From the NCBI GenBank assembly GCA_947487155.1, contig CANKVS010000015.1, positions 1-64,000 on the forward strand: a stretch of DNA of 64,000 bases, read 5' to 3'. Below, piece by piece: positions 8,061 through 16,257 of this stretch (position 1 is its first letter; each line of letters begins with the position of its first letter). The notes beneath the pieces are model-generated. The model did no database searches, was not told the DNA's origin, and saw nothing but the letters and a program-made list of their open reading frames with translations. Position numbers and translations under genes: made by a program. The stretch comes from an uncultured Flaviramulus sp. (GTDB lineage: Bacteria; Bacteroidota; Bacteroidia; Flavobacteriales; Flavobacteriaceae).

Positions 8061-9416
8061 ATGAACGTACATTTTATAGCTATTGGGGGTGCAGCAATGC
8101 ATAATTTGGCCTTAGCATTACATAATAAAGGGTATCATGTTACAGGGAGTGACGATACTATTTTTGAGCCTTCAAAATCTAGATTAGAAGCCAAAGGATT
8201 GTTACCAATAGAATTTGGGTGGTATCCCGAAAAAATCTCAACAAATTTAGATGCCATTGTTTTAGGTATGCATGCCAAAGCAGATAATCCAGAGTTAATA
8301 AAAGCACAAGAATTAGGTGTTAAAATTTATAGTTACCCTGAGTTTTTGTACGAACAGTCTAAGCACAAAACGCGAGTAGTTATTGGAGGAAGCCATGGAA
8401 AAACAACCATTACTTCTATGATACTTCATGTTATGCATTACCACGACCGTGATGTTGATTATATGGTTGGTGCCCAGTTAGAAAGCTTTGATGTTATGGT
8501 AAAGTTAACTAACAATAACGATTTTATTGTATTAGAAGGCGATGAGTATTTAAGCTCACCAATAGATAGACGTCCAAAATTTCATTTGTATAAACCTAAT
8601 ATTGCCTTGTTAAGTGGTATTGCTTGGGATCATATTAATGTGTTTCCAACTTATGAAAATTATATTGAACAGTTTCGCATTTTTGTAGATTCTATAGTAA
8701 GTGGTGGTAGTATTAATTATAATGAAGAAGACCCTGATGTAAAACAGGTAGTTGAAGCTAGTGAAAATACCATACGTAAATTACCATACCAAACCCCAAA
8801 ATATACTGTTGAAAACGGGCAAACCTTGTTAGAAACTCCCGAAGGCGATTTACCCATTGAAGTTTTTGGCAAACATAACCTAAACAATTTAGCAGGTGCC
8901 AAATGGATTTGTCAGCACATGGGTATTGACGAAGACGACTTTTACGAAGCCATTTCTACATTTAAAGGAGCAAGTAAACGTTTAGAGAAAATTGCTGAGA
9001 GTAGTACCAGTGTAGCGTATAAAGATTTTGCACATTCGCCAAGTAAAGTAGAAGCTACAACCAATGCGGTTAAAGAACAGTATAAAAACCGAACTTTGAT
9101 AGCTTGTTTAGAATTGCACACCTATAGCAGTTTAAATGCCGAATTTTTAAAAGAATACAAAGGTGCTTTAGATGCTGCCGATGTTGCTGTAGTATTTTAT
9201 TCGCCACATGCTGTAGAAATTAAAAAGTTAGAAAAAGTTACGCACCAACAAATAGCTAATGCTTTTAAACGTGATAATTTAATTATCTATACCAATCCAG
9301 ATGATTTTAGAACTTTTTTATTCTCGCAAAATTTTGATAACAAAGCACTACTTTTAATGAGTTCGGGTAATTATGGTGGTTTGGATTTTGATGAACTGAC
9401 AAAACGTATTAATTAA
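8061..9416 (+). CDS. mpl: Mur ligase family, Mpl-like murein peptide ligase
   Basis: A 451-residue Mur ligase. It has the N-terminal Rossmann start HFIAIGGAAMHNLALAL, the ATP-binding P-loop GGSHGKTT near residues 111-118, the central ligase domain (LEGDEYLSSP), and a C-terminal domain with YKDFAHSPSKVEAT. This pattern fits UDP-N-acetylmuramate:L-alanyl-gamma-D-glutamyl-meso-diaminopimelate ligase (Mpl), a cytoplasmic enzyme that reuses the murein tripeptide released during wall turnover, rather than MurC, which is usually longer and lies in a division cluster. It is a single-gene unit on the plus strand, facing the phosphodiesterase-like gene with a hairpin repeat between them. Substrate choice is inferred from the family. 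Confidence 0.85.
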   Translation: MNVHFIAIGGAAMHNLALALHNKGYHVTGSDDTIFEPSKSRLEAKGLLPIEFGWYPEKISTNLDAIVLGMHAKADNPELIKAQELGVKIYSYPEFLYEQSKHKTRVVIGGSHGKTTITSMILHVMHYHDRDVDYMVGAQLESFDVMVKLTNNNDFIVLEGDEYLSSPIDRRPKFHLYKPNIALLSGIAWDHINVFPTYENYIEQFRIFVDSIVSGGSINYNEEDPDVKQVVEASENTIRKLPYQTPKYTVENGQTLLETPEGDLPIEVFGKHNLNNLAGAKWICQHMGIDEDDFYEAISTFKGASKRLEKIAESSTSVAYKDFAHSPSKVEATTNAVKEQYKNRTLIACLELHTYSSLNAEFLKEYKGALDAADVAVVFYSPHAVEIKKLEKVTHQQIANAFKRDNLIIYTNPDDFRTFLFSQNFDNKALLLMSSGNYGGLDFDELTKRIN

Positions 9417-9423
9417 TTTTGTC

Positions 9424-9443
9424 ATTCCTGCGAAAGCAGGAAT
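9424..9443. repeat. REP-like hairpin ATTCCTGC-GAAA-GCAGGAAT
   Basis: A perfect 8-bp stem closed by a GAAA (GNRA type) tetraloop. It belongs to a small family with copies at 38102-38121 (loop GAAG) and 52526-52545 (loop GCAG). Here it lies between two converging genes and may also help end transcription. Confidence 0.7.
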
Positions 9444-9494
9444 CCACTTTGTGTTTATATGTTTTAACTTTCTAAAGCTAGGAACTATAAACTC

Positions 9495-9512
9495 TTATCG
9501 ATTGTTAAACGA
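9495..9512. repeat. 18-base repeat shared with 57786-57803
   Basis: TTATCGATTGTTAAACGA occurs identically here and at 57786-57803. Here it lies between converging genes, so a promoter role is unlikely at this copy. Confidence 0.5.
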
Positions 9513-9541
9513 TTTAGCTAATTATTTTGTAATTTAATTTA

Positions 9542-10450
9542 TTATTCCAAAATCCCAGTTACCGCTTTTCCTCTCCAAAACTCTGGAATTTCAATACCTA
9601 ATAAATACGCTATGGTAGCAGCAGTGTCGTAAGTTATAATGGTATTATCTAAAGGGCCTTTATTAGCGATGCCTTTGCCATAAATAATCCACGGTATCTC
9701 TACTTCTAAAAGCGATTTACCGCCATGTCCTTTATTTATACCGCCATGATCTGACGAGAAAATGATGATAGTATCGTCCATCATGTTTTCTTTTTCCAAG
9801 GTGTTTATTACTTGACCTACTAAAGTGTCAATTTTTTCAACAGCTTCATAATATTCAGGCGTGTCGTGACCAATTTTATGACCTGCATGATCTGGTTCAT
9901 CTAAATGAATAAAAGTAAAAACAGGTTTTTCTTTTGTAATAAATCCTAATGCTTTATTGGTCGTGCTTTCTAATGTTTCACCATTAAAATCTAAATCAAC
10001 CAAACTTTTTTCAAAAAGATAAGCAATACCATCCCAATTATAGGAAGCGCCTTTTTTTAAACTAGGTAATTGGTCATCTATTAAACTAAATATAGTTGGG
10101 TAAATACTATCTTTTCCAATATGTCTTGATGGCAATTCTGGTTTTTTACTTCCCCACTTGGTGTATCCGTGTAATTCTGGACCAGATCCCATAATCATGG
10201 AAGCCCAATTTACGGCACTAGATGAAGGAAGTACAGACCTGGCTTTTAATGAATAACACCCGTTAATCATCATTTTTCGAATGTTAGGAATTTTAGCTTT
10301 CTGGAAAGCATAAGCTCCAAACCCATCCGAACCAATTAGTACGATATGCTTTGCTATTTGTTTATGCTGTTTCTCTTTTTTAGAAGAGTTACAAGAATTT
10401 AAAAAAGAAATAGACAGTATAAGTATCAGTAATAGTATTATATTTTTCAT
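9542..10450 (-). CDS. Lipoprotein phosphodiesterase of the alkaline phosphatase superfamily
   Basis: A 302-residue protein with a lipoprotein signal (lipobox LNSC, cysteine 20) and the type I phosphodiesterase/nucleotide pyrophosphatase fold. Visible metal-site motifs are LIGSDGFG near residue 40, the nucleophile region SSSAVNWASMIMG, HLDEPDHAGH in the middle, and FSSDHGGINKGHGG towards the C terminus. It should hydrolyse a phosphate ester or diester in the periplasm or at the cell surface; the substrate is unknown. It is shorter than many NPP-type enzymes. The next gene upstream on the same strand is a sulfatase of the same superfamily, 218 bases away and separated by a terminator-like hairpin, so the two are probably separate units. 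Confidence 0.85.
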   Translation of the reverse strand: MKNIILLLILILSISFLNSCNSSKKEKQHKQIAKHIVLIGSDGFGAYAFQKAKIPNIRKMMINGCYSLKARSVLPSSSAVNWASMIMGSGPELHGYTKWGSKKPELPSRHIGKDSIYPTIFSLIDDQLPSLKKGASYNWDGIAYLFEKSLVDLDFNGETLESTTNKALGFITKEKPVFTFIHLDEPDHAGHKIGHDTPEYYEAVEKIDTLVGQVINTLEKENMMDDTIIIFSSDHGGINKGHGGKSLLEVEIPWIIYGKGIANKGPLDNTIITYDTAATIAYLLGIEIPEFWRGKAVTGILE

Positions 10451-10521
10451 GTTTATACATTTTTAATCAAAAAAGAATTCCTTGACACTTTTTGTGTTGG
10501 GGTTTCTGTTGAAATTGTTAA

Positions 10522-10539
10522 TCCCGACAGCTATCAGGA
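10522..10539. repeat. Degenerate TCCCGA-type palindrome
   Basis: TCCCGACAGCTATCAGGA is a decayed form of the common Bacteroidota palindrome TCCCGATAGCTATCGGGA. It lies between the phosphodiesterase and sulfatase genes. Confidence 0.45.
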
Positions 10540-10589
10540 CGACAACCTAAAATACAAAATTTTAATTCTTGATTTAAAAAAGGCAAAAA

Positions 10590-10643
10590 TGAAAGCAGTT
10601 AAATGCCTTTACAGTTTTGTTTATAGGCATTTAGCTGCTTTCA
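10590..10643 (-). terminator. Terminator hairpin of the sulfatase gene
   Basis: Arms 10590-10608 and 10625-10643 pair at 18 of 19 positions (TGAAAGCAGTTAAATGCCT against its complement) around a 16-base loop. On the minus strand the hairpin is followed by a U-rich run, which places it as the terminator of the sulfatase gene ending at 10669. Confidence 0.75.
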
Positions 10644-10668
10644 AAAAAAGTTTATTACGTTGTGTGTT

Positions 10669-12240
10669 TTAGTTTGTGCTTATAAATTTTATCTGTTTCC
10701 ACTCACCATTTATAGGGTCGTTTTTTTGATGCTCGCCAGGAGTCGTTCTTCCCTGTGTAATATATTTTGTAAGTAATGTTTTTAACTCGTCTACTTTTTG
10801 GGTATTAGAAGCTACAAGATTATTAGTTTCGCTAGGGTCTTCTTTTAAATTATAAAGTTGATATTTTGGCAAGCTATCTATAGCCGCTTTATTATTAGGT
10901 CTAGGAAAGCTCCAACCACCAGAACCTGCACACAAAATAAGTTTCCAGTCTTCTTTTCTAATAGCAAAACTTCCATCAATAGAATGATGTACTGTAGCCT
11001 CTCTAAACGGTTTATTAAGTTCAGTTTGATTAAATAATGGCATTAAGCTGAAACTATCTTCGGCCTCATTACTAGCAAGTGTATAATCTGTAATTTCTGC
11101 ACAGGTAGCCATAAAATCGGTAGTACAAATAGTCTCATTTGAAACTAATCCTTTACTAATCTTATTTGGCCATTTAACTATAAAAGGCACACGATGTCCG
11201 CCTTCAAAAATATCGGCTTTATGACCTCGGTAAATATAACTTGGGTCATGATTTTTATCTCCTAAAACTTTAAAATTTGCTTCTGGAGAACAGCCATTAT
11301 CGCTGGTAAAAACAACAATGGTATTGTCTTCTATTCCTGCTTTTTTAATGGTTTCGGCGAGTTGACCCATGTAAGCATCAATCATTAACATAAAATCGCC
11401 ATAAGGGTTTAAGTCACTTTTATCCTGCCATTCTTTGGTAGGTAAAATAGGCGTGTGAGGCGATGGCAATGCGAGATAAAGAAAAAACGGATTGTCTTCT
11501 TGAGCCTTTTCTGTAATGTATTTAAACGATCGTCTAAAAAAGTTTGGAGTAACATCATCATGAATAAAATCTTTTGATGTAGGTCCTTTTCGCCACCAAT
11601 AGTATTTTGCAGTATTTTGGGTAACCGAATCTGGAACAGCAGTAGGCATTCCATTTTCAACATATACATAAGGTGCCATATCTAAAGATCCAGAATGCCC
11701 ATAAGAGTAAGTAAAGCCTAAGTCTTTTGGCCCATTGGTTATGGGCTTTGAGAAATCAAGATTATCAAAGTCTTTAACATTCCAACCTTCTCCACTTACG
11801 CTATCTTTGTGTTTTAATGCCCAATTCCAACCTAAGTGCCACTTCCCAATAAAGGCAGTGTTGTAACCTTGTTTTTTTAGCATGGAAGCAATTGTGGTTC
11901 TTGAATTAGGAATTAATGCTTTAGATTTTCCTGTTAATACGCTGCTTTTAAGTGTGCTTCTCCAATTATAACGCCCTGTTATAATGCCATACCTTGTTGG
12001 AGAACATACAGCCGATGAGGTATGCGCATCTGTAAATTTAATACCTTCAGAAGCCAGTTTATCTATATGCGTAGTTTTAATTTTTCCATTCTCGTTAAAA
12101 CTAGAGATGTCTCCATAACCCAAATCATCAGCCAAAACATATATAATATTTGGTTTTTTAGGAACTTCTTTTATTGGCTTTGTACAGCTTGTTATATTAA
12201 AAAGAATGCTAATTAGTAGTAGTGTTGTAAAATTTTTCAT
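10669..12240 (-). CDS. Sulfatase lipoprotein (cysteine type)
   Basis: A 523-residue sulfatase. The lipoprotein signal ends ITSC (cysteine 19). The catalytic signature C79-S-P-T-R83 followed by YGIITGR marks a cysteine-type enzyme whose Cys79 must become formylglycine. Metal ligands are visible at ADDLGYGD near residue 37 and in FTSDNGC. The C-terminal region (YQLYNLKEDPSETNNLV) is typical of arylsulfatases. Such enzymes remove sulfate from algal polysaccharides or other sulfate esters in marine flavobacteria. No maturase and no glycoside hydrolase is nearby, so the substrate cannot be inferred. Its own terminator follows. Confidence 0.92.
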   Translation of the reverse strand: MKNFTTLLLISILFNITSCTKPIKEVPKKPNIIYVLADDLGYGDISSFNENGKIKTTHIDKLASEGIKFTDAHTSSAVCSPTRYGIITGRYNWRSTLKSSVLTGKSKALIPNSRTTIASMLKKQGYNTAFIGKWHLGWNWALKHKDSVSGEGWNVKDFDNLDFSKPITNGPKDLGFTYSYGHSGSLDMAPYVYVENGMPTAVPDSVTQNTAKYYWWRKGPTSKDFIHDDVTPNFFRRSFKYITEKAQEDNPFFLYLALPSPHTPILPTKEWQDKSDLNPYGDFMLMIDAYMGQLAETIKKAGIEDNTIVVFTSDNGCSPEANFKVLGDKNHDPSYIYRGHKADIFEGGHRVPFIVKWPNKISKGLVSNETICTTDFMATCAEITDYTLASNEAEDSFSLMPLFNQTELNKPFREATVHHSIDGSFAIRKEDWKLILCAGSGGWSFPRPNNKAAIDSLPKYQLYNLKEDPSETNNLVASNTQKVDELKTLLTKYITQGRTTPGEHQKNDPINGEWKQIKFISTN

Positions 12241-12257
12241 GTTTTATTTAAGTGTTA

Positions 12258-12854
12258 TTAATTAAGTACGTTATTTAAAAAAACTTCAATGTTTTCTTGG
12301 TTTTTCTTTATGAGTTGCATTTTTGCATTTGCGGTATCTTGTGGTGTTTTATCTTGCGAGAGTTTAAATTTTCCTTCCCAATTTATAATATTAATTTTAA
12401 AACCTTTAACATAGTTTATGGCATTTTCCATTTTTAGGTTATCTATGGTTAATTTATAATTATGATTGGGGTGTTCTAAAAATTCAGTCATTTTAACCAT
12501 AGTATCTTTAATAGTTTCGGCATTATCAATAGTATTTACACGACCTTGTAAATGTACTTTTATATAATTCCATGTTGGTAATTGATTTGTTGTATAAATA
12601 CTTGGAGAAATATAACACTGTGGCCCAGAAAAAATAATGGTTACATGGTTATTATCTCGTAATAATTTGGCATGCGGATTAAATTTATCAATATGTCCAA
12701 TGAGTTTATTATCTTCATGAAGCATCAAAGGTAAATGTGTTATGTAAGGTGTGTTATTTTTAACCGAAATAATCGTTGCTAACGGATACGTTTTAATCAC
12801 TTCAACCATGTGATTAATGTCGTTATCTTGATGATATTTTGGCGGGTAATTCAT
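12258..12854 (-). CDS. PaiB-like FMN-binding protein
   Basis: A 198-residue protein starting MNYPPKYHQ, the usual start of the PaiB / FMN-binding negative transcriptional regulator family (split-barrel flavin fold). Family features seen include the N-terminal helix, TYPLATIISV, THLPLMLHED, GHIDKFNPHAKLL and the TWNYIKVHLQGRV motif. The open frame extends 23 codons further upstream to 12923, but that would overlap radC and does not match the family, so the start at 12854 is preferred. B. subtilis PaiB represses sporulation and protease genes; the role in flavobacteria is unknown. It is divergent from radC, 47 bases apart. Confidence 0.85.
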   Translation of the reverse strand: MNYPPKYHQDNDINHMVEVIKTYPLATIISVKNNTPYITHLPLMLHEDNKLIGHIDKFNPHAKLLRDNNHVTIIFSGPQCYISPSIYTTNQLPTWNYIKVHLQGRVNTIDNAETIKDTMVKMTEFLEHPNHNYKLTIDNLKMENAINYVKGFKINIINWEGKFKLSQDKTPQDTANAKMQLIKKNQENIEVFLNNVLN

Positions 12855-12901
12855 TTGCTGAAAAAATTGCTTGTGAAATTTACAATATTTATATTTAACC
12901 A

Positions 12902-13600
12902 ATGCAAGAAAAACCATCCTCATTTTCTATAAAAAATTGGTCGCAAGGCGATCAACCTCGGGAAAAACTACTATACAAAGGAAAAGCAAGTTTAAGTGAT
13001 GCAGAATTGGTCGCTATTTTAATTGGTTCTGGTAATAGAGAAGAGAGTGCCGTGGCGTTGTGTAAACGAATTTTAAATAGTGTTGATAACCATTTAAGTG
13101 CATTAGGAAAACTTTCTATAAAACAACTTATGGCTTTTAAAGGCATTGGTGAAGCTAAAGCAATAACCATTGCTGCAGCCTTGGAGTTGGGACGACGACG
13201 ACGAGGTGAGGAGGCTTTAGAACAGAAAAAAATAACATCGAGTAAATCTGTTTTTGAAGTCATGCAACCTGTAGTTGGTGAATTGCAACATGAAGAATTT
13301 TGGATTATATATTTAAATAATTCAAATAAAGTAATTCAAAAAAATCAATTAAGTAAAGGCGGTATTACTGGTACGTTGGTCGATGTGCGTTTGGTACTAA
13401 AAAAAGCATTAGAAGTTGGAGCGACTGGGTTGATCTTGGTTCATAATCATCCATCTGGAAACTTAAAACCAAGTGAGGCCGATAAAAAATTAACAGGTAA
13501 ATTAAAAACAGCAGCAGATAGTTTAGATATAAAAGTTCTAGATCATGTAATTATAACAGAAAAAGCATACTTTAGTTTTGCCGATGAATCACTCCTGTAA
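12902..13600 (+). CDS. radC: RadC-family JAMM domain protein
   Basis: A 232-residue RadC (YsxA/YicR type) protein. The N-terminal half has a helix-hairpin-helix region (KQLMAFKGIGEAKAITIAAA), and the C-terminal half is a JAB1/MPN/JAMM metal-binding domain with H181-N-H183-P-S185-G and D194. The molecular function is still debated; a role in recombination or repair was first proposed and later questioned. It is a complete gene on its own, followed by an AT-rich repeat and the deacetylase-like gene. Confidence 0.93.
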   Translation: MQEKPSSFSIKNWSQGDQPREKLLYKGKASLSDAELVAILIGSGNREESAVALCKRILNSVDNHLSALGKLSIKQLMAFKGIGEAKAITIAAALELGRRRRGEEALEQKKITSSKSVFEVMQPVVGELQHEEFWIIYLNNSNKVIQKNQLSKGGITGTLVDVRLVLKKALEVGATGLILVHNHPSGNLKPSEADKKLTGKLKTAADSLDIKVLDHVIITEKAYFSFADESLL

Positions 13601-13605
13601 AAACA

Positions 13606-13679
13606 TCTAAAACCCAAATGCTAAATTCCAAAACAAAACACTTTGAGATTTAGAATTTTAATATTGAATTTAAAAATTA
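13606..13679 (+). repeat. AT-rich intergenic repeat before the deacetylase-like gene
   Basis: The stretch reads CTAAATTCCAAAAC, then GAGATTTAGAATTTT and TTGAATTTAAAAATTA, an inverted arrangement of the type seen in many flavobacterial spacers. It ends one base before the ATG at 13681. A related short piece lies after rpsK (about 50041-50065). Confidence 0.45.
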
Positions 13680-13680
13680 A

Positions 13681-14982
13681 ATGTTATTAGTTTATACTCA
13701 TAAATTTTCCCCGCGTTTAAAATATGTTTTTAAGCATGTTTGTACTAGAGTATTGGGTGTTAACGTATCTTTTACAACTAAAATAGAAGAGTTTATTGCT
13801 CACGATAGTTTAAAAATGTCGTATACAAAGCAACAGCTTGGAAATGAGTTTTTTGTAAAAAGTCATGATATTTTATTCGAGCAAGGGCTATCTGATATTG
13901 AAATTAGTATACAGAATTGGGATAACACAAAAGGATTTTTTTACAACGGAGACAAAAGCGGTATACCGTTCGATATTTTTGCAGCTTCATTTTATTTATT
14001 ATCAAGATACGAGGAGTATTTACCGCATGTAAAAGATGATTATGGACGTTTTTTAGCCACCGAAAGCATTGCTTATAAACACGGGTTTTTGCATCAACCT
14101 GTTGTAGATATTTGGGCTTATAAGTTTAAAGCAGCACTTCAAAATCATTTTTCAGAATACAAATTTCCAGAAAAAACATATCGTATAAAACCTGTAATAG
14201 ATGTGCCTTGTGCATACAATTTTAAATTAAAAGGTATTATGCGAACTTTTGGAGGAACTTTTAAAGATATTTTTCAGTTTAAGTTTAAAACATTGTATAA
14301 TAGGTTTGCTGTTATTTCTGGTTTTAAACACGATCCGTATGATACATTTAAATACATTATTAATAAACAAAAACAGAGTAAATATAAGTTTCTATTCTTT
14401 TTTTTAATAGGCGATTATTCAACCTACGATAAAAATATTAATACAGGTAAAAAGAAGTTTGTTTCATTAATAAAGCATGTTGCAGATTATTGTAAAGTGG
14501 GCTTAAAAACATCTTTTTTTTCAATTGAAGATAAGGCTATATTGAAAAAAGAGAAATTGCAAATGGAAAATATTTTGAATACAGCTTTAAACGTTTCTCG
14601 CCAATCTTTTTCAAAACTTAATTTACCCGAATCTTACAGAAACCTCATAGAGTTAGAAGTTAAAGAAGATTATACTATGGGTTATGTAAACCATATAGGG
14701 TTTAGGGCTGGGTCTTGTACGCCTTTTTTGTTTTACGATTTAGATTACGAAATACAAACACCTTTAAAAATATATTCGTATCACCTTTTAGATTATACAT
14801 TGCTTAAAACACAATCGTTATTAGATAAAAAGAAAGTTTTAAACGAAATTATAAATGAAATAAAGCAAGTTAATGGCGAGTTTATTCCTGTTTTTCATAA
14901 TTATACATTTAGTGATGCCCAAAAATGGGATGGGTTTAAAGAATTGTTTAATATTATTTTAGAGTCTGTACATGAAAATTAA
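13681..14982 (+). CDS. Polysaccharide-deacetylase-like protein of unknown specificity
   Basis: A 433-residue protein resembling the Bacteroidota group annotated as polysaccharide deacetylase family with an extra N-terminal domain (DUF7033-like). Seen: FAASFYLLSRYEEYLPH in the first domain, KPVIDVPCAYNFKLKG where deacetylases carry the metal-binding aspartates (about residue 180), FFLIGDYSTYDKN, GYVNHIGFRAGSCTPF, and a C-terminal PVFHNYTF motif. Related proteins usually have an Asp-rich DVDNAY-type motif at the first position; here only one aspartate remains (DVPCAY), so activity is uncertain. It overlaps the next gene (HAD hydrolase) by 11 bases, so they are co-transcribed. No signal peptide is evident, suggesting a cytoplasmic location. 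Confidence 0.7.
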   Translation: MLLVYTHKFSPRLKYVFKHVCTRVLGVNVSFTTKIEEFIAHDSLKMSYTKQQLGNEFFVKSHDILFEQGLSDIEISIQNWDNTKGFFYNGDKSGIPFDIFAASFYLLSRYEEYLPHVKDDYGRFLATESIAYKHGFLHQPVVDIWAYKFKAALQNHFSEYKFPEKTYRIKPVIDVPCAYNFKLKGIMRTFGGTFKDIFQFKFKTLYNRFAVISGFKHDPYDTFKYIINKQKQSKYKFLFFFLIGDYSTYDKNINTGKKKFVSLIKHVADYCKVGLKTSFFSIEDKAILKKEKLQMENILNTALNVSRQSFSKLNLPESYRNLIELEVKEDYTMGYVNHIGFRAGSCTPFLFYDLDYEIQTPLKIYSYHLLDYTLLKTQSLLDKKKVLNEIINEIKQVNGEFIPVFHNYTFSDAQKWDGFKELFNIILESVHEN

Positions 14983-15661
14983 AGGAATTACCGATGTTTT
15001 TTTCGATTTAGATCATACACTTTGGGATTTCGATAAAAACTCAGGCTTAGCATTTGAAAAAATATTTAAATTGAATAGTTTAAGTGTTAATTTAGATGTT
15101 TTTCTGTCTCAATACGAACCCATTAATCTAAGCTATTGGAAACTGTATAGAGAAGAAAAAATTGAAAAAGAAGCGTTGCGATTTGGAAGGTTGAATGATG
15201 CTTTTTTAGCTATAAATAAACAAATTGATGAAAACACCATCCTTAAACTAGCAGATGATTATATTACCCACCTACCTACTTTTAACCATTTATTTGAAAA
15301 CACTTTCGAGATTTTAGATTATCTATCCGTAAATTATAATCTTCATATTATAACTAATGGATTTAAAGAAGTTCAACAAGGAAAACTGGTGAATTCAAAA
15401 ATCAATACCTATTTTAAAACAGTAACAAATTCCGAAATGTCAGGCGTAAAAAAGCCTAATCCTAAAATTTTTGATTTTGCTTTGCAAGTTGCGAACGCCA
15501 ATGTAGACCAAAGCATTATGATAGGCGATAATTATGAAGCCGATGTTTTAGGAGCCATTAATGTTGGAATGGACGCAATTTTTTTTGATATAAATAATAT
15601 GCAATTAACTAATAATATTAAGCGAGTAAATAAACTTTACGATTTAAAAAAATACTTATAA
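14972..15661 (+). CDS. YjjG-type HAD-family nucleotidase
   Basis: A 229-residue HAD hydrolase. Motif I is FFDLDHTLWDFD (Asp12 nucleophile, Asp14), motif II is IITNGFKE, motif III includes Lys of GVKKPNPKIF, and motif IV is IGDNYEADVLGA. The helical cap between motifs I and II and the sequence FDLDHTLWDFD fit the YjjG group, which dephosphorylates non-canonical pyrimidine nucleotides. It is translationally coupled to the preceding deacetylase-like gene by an 11-base overlap, although no shared pathway is obvious. Confidence 0.85.
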   Translation: MKIKGITDVFFDLDHTLWDFDKNSGLAFEKIFKLNSLSVNLDVFLSQYEPINLSYWKLYREEKIEKEALRFGRLNDAFLAINKQIDENTILKLADDYITHLPTFNHLFENTFEILDYLSVNYNLHIITNGFKEVQQGKLVNSKINTYFKTVTNSEMSGVKKPNPKIFDFALQVANANVDQSIMIGDNYEADVLGAINVGMDAIFFDINNMQLTNNIKRVNKLYDLKKYL

Positions 15662-15693
15662 TATAACCTCATGAAGAGACGTTCTGTATTGCT

Positions 15694-16257
15694 ATGTTAA
15701 AACAAAAAATAAAACCCTATACATTATTAATAATCTTTGGTTTCGCACTTATATCCTGCACTAAAGACATAGATTTTAATCAAGTTAACGATTTTAAAGC
15801 AACTCCTGTAATCGAGTCCAGCCTTATTTTTTTAAATGAACCTGCAAATCAATTTATAGACGATGGTGTTGAAATTATATCTATACAAGATTCTGTAGAA
15901 ATCGATTTTTTTAATAATGGATTTATTCAAGATAATCTTATTAAAACCGAATTTGTTTTTGAAACCAATAACTCTATACATAGAGGATTTCAAGTGCAAG
16001 TAGATTTTTTTAACGAATCAAATCAACTAGTTCATCAATTTATATTTAACGCCATAGCATCAATAGATAATATTAATGTAGTTGAAAATCATATAGAAAC
16101 TTTTGAAGATTCAGAATTAGTAGCATTAAAATCTACAAGATTAATGGTATTTACATTAAGCGTGCTTTCTGGTAATGCAATTAACGAAAATACTTTAGGG
16201 GAAATACAATTAAAATCTAAAGGGATATTCTATTTAAATATAGAGCGCGATTTATGA
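15694..16257 (+). CDS. Uncharacterised lipoprotein
   Basis: A 187-residue protein with a lipoprotein signal (ALISC, cysteine near residue 22) and a beta-rich mature part. No known domain is recognised. It starts 32 bases after the HAD gene and overlaps the next gene by four bases (ATGA), which indicates an operon with the two secreted proteins that follow. It may be the lipid-anchored partner of the downstream barrel-like protein, which is inference from context. Confidence 0.7.
   Translation: MLKQKIKPYTLLIIFGFALISCTKDIDFNQVNDFKATPVIESSLIFLNEPANQFIDDGVEIISIQDSVEIDFFNNGFIQDNLIKTEFVFETNNSIHRGFQVQVDFFNESNQLVHQFIFNAIASIDNINVVENHIETFEDSELVALKSTRLMVFTLSVLSGNAINENTLGEIQLKSKGIFYLNIERDL

Noticed and set aside
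12855..12923. Upstream extension of the PaiB-like gene to 12923
   Set aside because: The added residues overlap radC on the other strand and do not match the family, whose proteins begin near MNYPPKYH.
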